Positions 31,501-41,536 of a DNA stretch of 64,000 nt are shown piece by piece. The DNA lies in the NCBI GenBank assembly GCA_014529385.2, contig CM043964.1, positions 108,724,587-108,788,586 on the forward strand, in the 5' to 3' direction. Within the stretch, counting starts at the first letter, position 1. The number at the start of each line of letters is the position of its first letter. The DNA is from Adiantum capillus-veneris (lineage: Eukaryota; Streptophyta; Polypodiopsida; Polypodiales; Pteridaceae). The notes beneath the pieces were generated by a model. That model made no database searches. It worked only from the letters and a program-made list of their open reading frames with translations, and was not told the origin of the DNA. A program made the translations under genes and the position numbers.

Positions 31501-31690
31501 GTCTAATTCTTCTTCATTCCTACCATTTACATTTGATGAAACATTAGGATCTCTTAGAGACTCTTTGACAAAAATCATGTACGCAAAAATTGAGCTCTTC
31601 ATTGACTTATCCAAAGCAAGAGGATTTACATGTGAAATAGTGCGACCACGCTCACTAGCATCTATATACATGTTCTTTGCCCTGTAGAGG
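28556..31690 (-). pseudogene. Gypsy B pol: RT, RNase H, integrase, C-terminal tail
   Basis: Minus strand from about 31690. RT is nearly intact from MPRVEDLFDKLQGSTYFDRI (31176) through DLKSGYHQIRI, FGLYEYLVMPFGLTNAPATF and the catalytic FFDDIIIYSK (YxDD with Phe at the first position) to WPNPRNLHELRSFIG. RNase H follows (VQCDACGDCLGAVLLQEGHA near 30490), then the integrase region (HIAGKHNQVADALSRRP near 30190, WESISMDFIFGLAKSIHG near 29740). Last is the tail with a chromodomain-like end (LKTYKEEPPSEPI, EDNVLRHGKIIRRYLIKLK near 28680). A few stops and shifts disrupt it. Of the three gypsy copies here this pol is the best preserved. Confidence 0.9.
29191..29406. repeat. 108-bp tandem duplication in the integrase region
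   Basis: TCAATGATCTCAAAAGGT at 29191 recurs at 29299 and the two 108-bp units are almost identical. 108 is a multiple of three, so the duplication alone would add 36 residues without shifting the frame. Confidence 0.93.
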
Positions 31691-31914
31691 TGAAATAGAT
31701 TCTCCTTTCAGGGAACTTCATATTGGCAGCCATGTGATCAAATCATGGCGCCCCTAGGATAGCATCCTCATGTTGGAGAGGAGAGATGAAGAAGTCATCT
31801 TTGTCGACATAGCTTTGGACATTAAGCCTCAACTTCCCAATCAAGGGAGTAACGGAAGGATTGCTGTCCCTTGAAAGCTGCGTCAGCCGTTACCATATCT
31901 CCCATCTCGAAAGC

Positions 31915-32760
31915 TTAAATGCCCAACTTGGTGGCCAACTCCATTGATATGAAGTTGTGAGTAGAGCCATGGTCAAACAAGATGAAGGCATCATGCTCTC
32001 TTACCTTTCCCCAAGCATAGGAAAGTGATGATCCTTTGCAATGAGCATCCTCTTTTGGAGCTTCGATGGTGGAAGCCCTAGGAGTCTCCTTGTGAGCATT
32101 CTTCTTGGGGCAAGAACGATAGCCATGTCCTTGCTTCCCACACTTGAAACACTTATGGTTCTTGCGAAAAGCTTCAAGCTCTTTAGGAGAGAGTTTTTTT
32201 TTGCCTTTGTAAACTCCCTTCTCCTTGGACCAATTGTTGTTGTTGTTGTTGAAAGTGCCTTGGGAAGAATTTTGCACATTGGTTTTCCCCTTTGCATCAT
32301 TTTTGTCTTTGCTTTCCATGGGCTTGACATTCCGTCTAGCCCCTTGATGGAAATTGATGCATGAAGAAACCATGGTGTGATGGATTACTTCGCTAATAGT
32401 ACCATGCCGTTGAGAGTTGATGTATTTGGCCATCTCTTCAGGTAATCCCGCACATAATTGCTACCTTTGCTCGGCAAAGTCTATCTTTGAAAGACAGTAG
32501 CCTTGAGATGCAAATCTCAAAACTTGTCTACATACTTGTGGATAGACTCATGAGAGAGAAGCTACAAGCTGCGCCATTCGATAAGCACTTTGTCCTTTGC
32601 ATCGCTTGCAAAGAGTAACTGAAAGAGTCCTCAAAAAACAAGACCCTCCTAGCCTTGTCAAGTCCATCCTCTATCTTAACTCAAAAGAATATTCCTTGTT
32701 GTGAGAATTTGCCCACTTTTGTTACTTTGCCTACGCTTGTTGCTTGATCCCTTTGCACAG
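31915..32760 (-). pseudogene. Gypsy B gag and protease
   Basis: Minus strand. A gag remnant runs from about 32760 to 32433 with stops (recognisable by alignment with gypsy C gag, for example HESIHKYVDKF and LCAGLPEEMAKYINSQR). Then a cleaner frame from 32433 holds a CX2CX4HX4C zinc knuckle (KCFKCGKQGHGYRSC near 32160) and an aspartic protease motif near 31970 (FILFDHGSTHNFIS, with DHG where DSG or DTG is usual). Homology to gag fades at about 32760, where the element is truncated. Confidence 0.85.
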
Positions 32761-33769
32761 TACAAGCCTTTAGCCTTCCTTTATATCCGTAGAGCTAAAG
32801 TACTTGTTCTTATTTTCCATAAGGATCCTTGCATATGTGAGTATAGGTTGTATTGTGTGTGGTATGTACCGTCCCTAGGGCTAGAGGAGGGATGTGGTAA
32901 GCCTAATGTCATTTTTTGAAATACGACCAAAAGATTGAGCCAAGAGCCTTGGACTATCCTCAATAGATACAAAGCGAGGGAATATCTACAAATACAATCA
33001 CCTATGATTTTCGTTGCAAGCATGTGGCACTGTCTTGGTTGACATGTATGTCTGGAATGTTGTCTCTTGAAATGTATTGATTGCAAGAAATGCCTAGCAA
33101 GGAATGGACCACGAAGCTCTAGCTCGTTGGTTTTATGATGCAAATTGAGGGCACTTCTGGCACTACGTAGGACTCCAATACGCCTATGATGTAGAACATA
33201 ATGTTTGCTCTGCTTTTCCTTAAGTTGATCTATATCCTGCATCTTTTGTAACACATGTTTTGTGTTTGACACAGAGGAAATATATTCACAATAGTGGACG
33301 TTTCGATTTCACAAGCACGACTCCAGGTCGACAACACTGCAAGGTCCATTATCTTCATCCAATTTCCCACGCCTATACATTTGCTTGGCGTAACACATAA
33401 ACGCTATGGGGAAGGGCACAGCTTTCGCTTCTTATAATTTTTGGAGAGACCAGAGTGCGACACTTCATTGCAAAACGAAATGTTTAACTATTCACATTGC
33501 TTTTATGGATCTTGACTCAAACATTGTCCCCCCGGCTTGCACAATTGGATGGCAGTACACGAATACCAGGTCGGTAGTGCAATTTAATTTTTATAGTATA
33601 TTGATGCTTTTTGTATTTTTTGAGTTTGCCAATGCTTCCTTAAGTTTAGTTTAGCTACATGTGTAGCACGGAGACGATTCCTTATCCTAGAGTTTTCCTC
33701 CTTAGATATGTTTTGCATCAGATTCTGTGATCGACAGCCAAGACCCTCCAACTATGACAACATGTGACA

Positions 33770-33772
<3 letters not shown>
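32761..33772. other. Unassigned DNA beyond the truncated gypsy
   Basis: A 163-codon minus-strand frame (33272-32781) is open but resembles no family I know. Its right part (HYVLHHRRIGVLRSARSAL) looks like ordinary random translation. I do not call it a gene. Confidence 0.4.

Positions 33773-33821
<49 letters not shown>
33773..33821. repeat. (TC)n microsatellite
   Basis: A pure TC tract of about 24 units. Confidence 0.95.
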
Positions 33822-33822
<1 letters not shown>

Positions 33823-34789
33823 GTTCTACAAGAAATAAGAGAAAATTGACTACGCTTGATTCATAGTGAGATGGGTGCCTCAAAGATGGGTCCCTGTCTA
33901 GAGACTAAATGGCCGGTGATATTACCAAGCTAAATGGCAATCTACAAATAAACTACCAAAGTAGGTTAAGGAGTAGGGTTTAAGCCTAATGATTAAGTTG
34001 CAACCCTTCGTTTAATCTGTTGTGAGCCCTATGTGACACAACATTCAAGTCCCAATATAAGCCATTCCTGTTGCCTACCAATTGGTTCTACTTATCCACT
34101 CATGTTCCACTGCAAAAGCCGAGGCAACAACAATCACAACCAACCAATTGCACTCCAAAATCTATCAAAACATGTACGACAAATAGCCGTGCCTTGGTCT
34201 CACTGATCAAACAATTGTAGAGAAAGCCGTGGAATTGGACCATTTTAGAGACACCTATAGAGGTAATTAATTAGCATATCTGTTCAATAAGTACACATGA
34301 AATTCTTTTTTTTTTTAATTCACAAATGCTGTTTACTTCAGTGTGAGACGCTTCATGTCGATATGTATATGTCAATGCTCACCAAGCAAAACTAGTTTTG
34401 AACCCATTAGGCCCAAAAGGAACCAAGTAAATAGAGGACTGCCTCTTGTGGGGAATTGCTGCATGCGGGCTGGTATGATCCCACCCAGCCTCAGTCTCAG
34501 GCAAGACCTAAAATTGATAGATATAGTAGAAATTTCTTATGACATGCAATTTTTGAAGCCCCCTTTCATATGCTTTGCGTAAAACGATCAACTTACATAA
34601 TTTGCCATATATAACGTAAATTTAAGGGTATAAATATTAAAAATGACAGACCATTTCGAGATTCTACCATGTCGAATGGCAGGAGGTTTTTTTGAAGCAC
34701 CTGTTTTGATAAACAAAATAACCCTTGAGAGGAAAAACAAGTATCAATTTTAGGCCCTTGATAGTAAAAGTCAGATCAAACCATGTATA
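33822..34789. other. No gene; possible weak copia RNase H relic
   Basis: A tRNA-like phrase (AAGCCTAATGATTAAGTTGC, then ACATTCAAGTCCC) lies at about 33985-34055. A plus-strand phrase, STAKAEATTITTN then VELDHFRDTYRGN and LAYLFNKYT, near 34110-34300 is faintly like copia RNase H ending. Both are too weak to call as features. Confidence 0.3.
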
Positions 34790-34977
34790 TATAGCGCATA
34801 CGTCTCATTACTAAATGACACCTCCTTTTGAGAGGTGGTGGCTCACGATCACCAGTTCATTGTGACCGTTGGATTGCCTATGAAATGCAAAAGATTTCCA
34901 CTTTCTCGGATCCAAGACTTGAACCCGCTAACCTCTCCCCTACGGGATTGACTCTAACCACTAGGTTAATGTGGGCT
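34790..34977 (-). mobile_element. tRNA-derived SINE, family 2
   Basis: On the minus strand the head reads GAGCCCACATTAACC and TAGTGGTTAGAGT (A box, 34951-34968), then GGTTCAAGTCT (B box, 34915-34925). The body runs left through AATCCAACGGTCACAATGAAC. The spacing of the two boxes and the absence of a tRNA acceptor stem mark it as SINE, not tRNA gene. The left end is uncertain. Confidence 0.6.
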
Positions 34978-35026
34978 CGTAGAAAAGTGTGTGTGTGGTA
35001 AGTTTATAATCACGGGGTCGCGAACA

Positions 35027-35090
35027 AGTTTACACCTAGTTTACATCTAGTTCACACCGAGTTTGCATTGAGTTCACACCAAATTTGGTG
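35027..35090. repeat. 11-bp minisatellite and 14-bp palindrome
   Basis: Five consecutive 11-bp units: AGTTTACACCT, AGTTTACATCT, AGTTCACACCG, AGTTTGCATTG, AGTTCACACCA (35027-35081). The last overlaps the perfect palindrome CACCAAATTTGGTG (35077-35090). A diverged copy of the last part follows near 35130-35160. Confidence 0.85.
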
Positions 35091-35099
35091 TGGTGTGCA

Positions 35100-36628
35100 G
35101 ACCCTCCCCAGTTCACATCGTGTTCACGTGGAGTTCACACCAAATTTAGTGTGCTGCACATTCACTCTTACTTCACACCTAGTTCAAATTACGATCGGAC
35201 GGCCGAATTGCACCCGCCTCGCGACCCCTACTACGGAGGTGTCAATTAGTGAGACGCCTAGGTACATAAATTGACAGATCGCTTTAGTTTCGAAGCTTCC
35301 GCAATCGCTTGCTGGTCGCTAATTTACAGGCCCATCTTCTTGCAGGCTCTATGCAGGCGTCGATCGATTTCGTCCCTGCACTGGACTCATACTTTCTTGG
35401 TAATACATTGGGCAACACATTCAGAAGACAAGGTGGTCAAAGCTGAAAATTGAGTCGCAGAACAATGCCCAACATGTGTAATCACTTTGCTTCATTATGG
35501 ATGTTTGTCTCCTGCGGACGACGACGACACGAGGACAATGACATTTTTCTCTTGAGAGATGCAAAGGTGGATGCTACACCCGAAGAGGTTTTCCCCCATC
35601 TTTACATTTTATTTTCCAACCCTCACAGTTATTCGTTTGCCCTTCTGCAAAGGGATGACTAAACCTTCCAATCAGCAGCCATCATGAGGTAAGGGCCATG
35701 TACAATTTTCAGTTGATAGTATAGTACATAAAGACCAAGAATCATGTCTTGACCCGGTGCAGATATGGGTACCATGCACAAGCATTCCCATCGACCCATT
35801 TAGGAATAGCTGACCCAAGGGTGAAAATAATTCACTTGCATGCCTTGAGAAGTCTAAGCCTGTCATATGGACTCGGCAAGTACGCATTTTGAAGGAAGTA
35901 TGCATATCCTTTGTGCTGAAAAAGACGTATGATTGGCCAATTATGTACACAAACTGTTGTTTCATATGTGAAAAACTGGCAGCCCTTCATAAGAGAAGCA
36001 AAATAAACAATGGAACGATGAATGCGCATTCATCGCCAAACTAATCTGTACCTCATAACCATTACTGTGGGTTCAAGTCCTCTTGGAGTCCATTTTTAAC
36101 ACAAACATAGGCTTGCATGCGAAGAGATCTTACTCGGGCTTACAACTAAAACAAGCTACTTTATTGGGTTTACAAAGATGATCATGAACCACTCAAAGGC
36201 ATAACTATTGAAAGAGAGTTTAGCACAGGTGAAAGTAAATGCAGGGAAGAAGTGAACAAGGACAATAGAATGATGAGATACTATTAGAAGAGAGTTAATT
36301 ACATGTGAAATCAAACGTTGTGATCTGAAGAAGTAAGGTAGTACAAGACAATGTTTTATCCTTGACTAGACAAATCAGGTGGGATACGTTTCAAGCGATT
36401 AAGTGGAACTTTGTAAAGGGCGCTAGGCTGAAAATTCAAGTACCGACGATGAAGGAGCTATTGGAGAAACAATCATTCAGTCTCTCTGAAACAACCACCA
36501 TTTGAGAATGAAGTACGGTCTACGTTACTCATAATAGGCAAATGGCATCTCCATGTTTAGATGCCTTGAATTGAATACGATTTCAAGCATTCTTTTGTAA
36601 TGCTGCTGTTCAAGCCGCCAAGCCAAAC
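35100..36628. other. 3' flank of the HAK/KUP gene, no other gene
   Basis: No coding sequence is supported. The region next to 36628 must hold the transporter's 3' untranslated region and poly(A) signal, but I cannot pick one with confidence. Confidence 0.5.
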
Positions 36629-37683
36629 TCACAGAGTGTATGTAATCCCAACCTCCATTAGTCTCTTATGTGGTATTTGAAGCGCTACTCTGCTCTTTCT
36701 AGAGATGCGCTGCAAAAGGTTGTAAACTACATTGACAACAAATCTCTTTCCTATTGAAGAAGATGGAGCAACCTCGATGACACTACTCCCAAGAAGGTAT
36801 GTGATACCTTCTTCTCTGGCAGTCGATAGAAATTCTAACTCATTTCTTACCTCTTCTTTCCTCTCAGATATATTACTTTGTTGTTCTTGAATGCTTCCAC
36901 TTGATCTCTTCTTGTCTTCAGTTGAGTGGGACGACCTCTCTACATTGCCGCTATGTTCCTTATTTTCCTCTGCTTTCTCTATATACATCCCTCGATCCAA
37001 CATCTCTAGTTCATAGGACTCTAGCATCACAAATCGCTTCAAGCTCTCCATCAAGCATTCCTCGAATTCCCCATGTGGAATTGCGGGGTCCATATATCCA
37101 TACCTTACCACACTTCGATACATCCGGTAGTCTCTGTTGCCTACTCTTCTCACTAAGAACCTCTCATCCTTTGGCACAGTTGAAACCGGCAAATGTTTCA
37201 CCGAGACAAAGACTATCACCGAGTGTAAGGCTCTCAAATTCTCTATAAAGAGATCAAAGATGGGAGGCACTCCTTGCACTAGTTGGGTGTACATTAATCC
37301 GATTCCAGGTACCCTGTTTAGCATCAAGTCACTCTCCAACCTTCTCTCTAACGATGAGATTGAAATCTTGTTGTCGGCTTCGAATATGTATTTCTTGCTG
37401 GTTACATAATGCCACGCCGCCATCATAATGACCAGTACAGATGAGAATGCAACAGGGAGCCAGCCTCCTTCTGGAAACTTATATAGATTTGCTGAAAAAT
37501 ATATCATCTCGATAGCGCCAAAGATAGTAAAGAAGGCGATTGCAAGGTACAACTTTGTTCTCCAGATCATGACCATGATAAGTGTCACAAGAGTGGTAGT
37601 CACAAGCATTACAGCAAGAACAGCCATACCTGCGAGCATAGAAAAACACTCTCTCGTATTATATCATCATGTGCCATCCCATC

Positions 37684-37772
<89 letters not shown>

Positions 37773-39232
37773 GCGCGCGCACACATACACACACTGTTTT
37801 GCATGCACATGGGTGCTCATCCTTGCCTGTTAAAAAACATAAAACCTTTTTATGAAAATTTGGTAGCAGTTACTTTCACCTACAAGCTTGTGTTTACCTC
37901 TTGATTATAATCGCTAATCTTCTCTCTTCTTTTAAATAAAGACAATGAAAGATCTATGTTAGTATTGTGCTAACTTTAATTGTTTCCTTTCCCCATATTT
38001 ACAAGTTTAAACTTTGTCTCCTCTTTGCAGATATTTGTGAGGTAATTGCTAGGGCATTACAAGAGCAAGTTTTGTTTATTAGTTGTACAATTGCTCTTAT
38101 AATGCCCTGGCAATTTCAAAAGCAAATGAAAAAGCGTAAGTAGGGGACTAACTACCCTGGCTATTTGGGCCTTCAATCTTCTTTTGCATTTGCAAGAAAG
38201 CAGAAGAAGCGTGTACGATTTGAAGGACTACCTAGTTCTTCCTTTTCTTTTGATAGTTCTTCTAGCTCTTCCGACTTGAGCGAGAAGGACAGAAAAGGCA
38301 AAAAGGGAAGCAAAAAGCAAAGCTTCGGAAAGGGTAAGAAAAAGGCAAAGAAACCCAGATTTCGCCCAGTTTTTGACAGTTCTACAAAGGAGTCATCCTA
38401 TGACAGTTCGGACTCTGATGACCATATGTTTTATGCAAAGAAGAAGCATTTTTACAAAGCCAACCAATATGACTTCCTTGAAGATAAAAGCAAGAAAATA
38501 GAAGAATTCAAAGAAGGTGAACAATCGATTAAATTTAAATCTTTTTTCTGGGTTTCGAGATGCTCTGAGGGCTTTGGCCTTCATTCAGCAGTTTGACATA
38601 GCTTTCTCTGGAGGGCACTACTCAGAGCACTCCAAGATTAGGAGGGCTACATCTTTCTTCAAATTAAGGAAATGCTAAAACATGGTGGTCCACTCTTCTT
38701 TTGGGGAAGGAAGCTCGAACATTGTGGTCCATTCTTCTTTTGAGGAAGGAAGCTCCAGTCAAGTGGTTGAAATTCAAAAGGCTCTTTATTTCTTCTTGGG
38801 GCTGACTCGAGAGTACGAACGAGATATACGAAGCGCTTGGAATTATCTTCGGATGACCAAGGGAGAATCTTTGGGACGCTTATTGCGAGAGATTTTGGAA
38901 CTCTTTTCTACCAAAATCTTCATTTAAGAAGGTCTCTTTTCGGGAACAGATTGAGCAGTTTTGTTGCGGACTCCCTACAGAGATCCGAGACTACTGCCTG
39001 GAACATAAGTCAAATTCTATTCGCTACATTCCCTGAGGGCGGACAAAGATTTTGGGCAGATTTGTGTAGGCTTATCATAGCCAGATAGCTTCATTTTCAC
39101 TTCATGATTAGAGTATCTTTATCCCTCAATGTATCCTATGGTTTGTCTTGGGATTTTCCCCCTTGATTTCATTGTATGTCTCTCAGGATTTTCCCAATAT
39201 CTGTTGTATATGGACCTACGGTGGATTATATG

Positions 39233-39280
<48 letters not shown>

Positions 39281-40339
39281 CCATAGGCATTTCCAATGTA
39301 TGTTGTTGACCGAAAGATGCCGATGACAGCTACGCATAATACCATCAAGATCCAGTTGACCTCAGGAATGTACACCTGCCCGATGAGTTTTGAGGATGTG
39401 TGAACCACTTTCACCAAGGGGAAACATCCCAGAGCTAGAGACTGCTCAACAATAGAGAATACTGCTGATATCATGGCTTGGCTTGCAATGATTGCAGCCC
39501 CAACAGCTACAACAAACATAGGCCAGAACATAGGTTCTGTATGCAACAAAGAAAATATATTAGCTTTGGCTAATGTGTTATAATGGAGAATCAGATACTC
39601 TCTTATGCTTTGAGCTATAGTTGTTTTAATTTCTGTATTGCTAGCAGAATTCTCAATAAAATACTTGCCTGGAATGGACTTGTAGAAGGTTTGGCTTATG
39701 TTCTCAGGATGCTTCAAGAGATACGAGCCTTGGCCAATGTATGCAGCCAACAAGGAAGGGTATGCAAGAGAGGCAAAAGCAATCTGCAATTATATCAACT
39801 CATTTGGGTAAGTTATCTATCATTCACAACATACAGAGATGTTGACAAAATAATCGCACATATGGAGTGTGGCGGATGTGTGAACCCTAGAAAGAATGTA
39901 AACTAGCATGCAAAGTAGCAGCACTCATGTCAAAAGAAATCTTATGGGACAAGGGTTGTGCTATTTTTGCTCAAATGCTACACTCTACTTACACCAGACA
40001 GAACTTGTTTTAAATTCATGAGAGTACTCATTCACGTGTCAGAATCAAAGCGACAATACCTGAACAGAAGGCACAGAAAAATGTCCGAGATCGGCAAACA
40101 TGGCTTCTGTGCCTGCATGTTCATCATGATCAAGATTGTAAGTATTAAAAAAGGAGGAACTATTTGCAAGTTGAGACATATTCTTATCCTTTCCTTCTTC
40201 TAACCGTTGGTCAACGACTCAAGATTATCTTTCTTGGATTTGTGTGTGCGCGCGCGCGTGATGTTTTGAGGGGGCAATTTTTCCTAGTGATTCATTTGCT
40301 GTGGCTTAACCTTCTGGTCTTCACCTCATTTGGGTGTGC

Positions 40340-40376
<37 letters not shown>

Positions 40377-41000
40377 AAATGTCACATACTTTTAAGTAAG
40401 AGAATAAACCTGTAATAGCCAGGACAATGCCTCCCAATGAGATCCACCCTTGCCTTCCATTCCTTTGGAAATAGTTGATGATATAATAGGGGTTGAAAGC
40501 TTTGAAAATGGATGCATCATAATTGAAAATGTTGAAGATACCAATACCACCAATGAAAGCAAACCAAACGATAACACAAGGGGCAAATAAGAATGCCACC
40601 TTTTCAGTTCCAAAGCTCTGGAGGCTGAAGAGGATTACAAGAACAGCGACAGAAATAAGCACAACATGATCTGCCAGAAACATGCTCATATCAAGACTCT
40701 TTGATCTTCAGGACAATCATGTTTTTATGAAATAGCTGTCCAATTCTCAACCTTCTGAAGGTGCAAGGATCTTACCTTCAGTTAAACTCTGCACTTTGGT
40801 CTGAATACCATCTACTGCCGACAGCACTGCATAAAATTGGCTGTACTAATTAACGACATGTCTTTTGTTACTGCTCAAAGGAAAACATATCTTTGAATTT
40901 CTAACTTTTTTGTGAGATAGTTGGTACTGTATCAACAGATGCTTAGTCAATATACAAATTCTGTACCAAATATGGAGCCTAAGTAATGTGTGCGCGCGTG

Positions 41001-41090
<90 letters not shown>

Positions 41091-41485
41091 ACGTCCATTC
41101 GAGGCGAAAGTTGGCCTATGAGACAAAATCAAATATGTGTCCTCCATCTGTCTGGAAAGGACGAAGAACAAAGTAACAAAATGTGGTAAGGGGGTGGAGA
41201 GGTCTCGGAGTTTTATATCCTAGATCTTGAGGGCGTCTCCTAACTCTTAACTGCCTCAACCTACCATAGAGGTGCCCCTGACGAGTGGCGGTAGGGTTGT
41301 GGTCTTGTGGAAGAAATCTGTAAGTTGTGATTGTCTGCCACGCTCTAGTGTTGCAACAGGTGCCAACAGTGTCTCTATGTTTGTGTATCTCCACTAGAAA
41401 ACGGCCAAACTGGCATTGATCTCTATCTGTTGTAGGGTGGGCTATCCTGTGAAAAGAGCCTCATATCTATTTGATACTCTCATAT

Positions 41486-41536
<51 letters not shown>

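Larger units (their letters stand above)
26596..32760 (-). mobile_element. Ty3/gypsy element B, 5' truncated, minus strand
   Basis: One LTR (26596-28199) is followed leftwards-to-rightwards by the 3' end of pol, integrase, RNase H, RT, protease and gag, which is gypsy order on the minus strand. No 5' LTR or primer-binding site is visible beyond gag, where homology to the other gypsy copy (53393-61441) fades near 32760. The LTR end TGTAATGG at 26596 abuts a (GT)n tract. Both gypsy elements share LTR and gag sequence, so they are one family. Several stops are present. Confidence 0.88.

Noticed and set aside
32781-33272. 163-codon minus-strand ORF as a gene
   Set aside because: No recognisable domain, composition like random translation, next to a truncated gypsy end. 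Not supported.
34110-34310. Copia RNase H relic
   Set aside because: Only short phrases resemble the family, with stops between them. Too weak to annotate as a feature.
36045-36095. Possible tRNA or SINE from GGTTCAAGTCC (B-box-like)
   Set aside because: No convincing A box at the right distance and no acceptor or anticodon stem. A chance or very decayed match.
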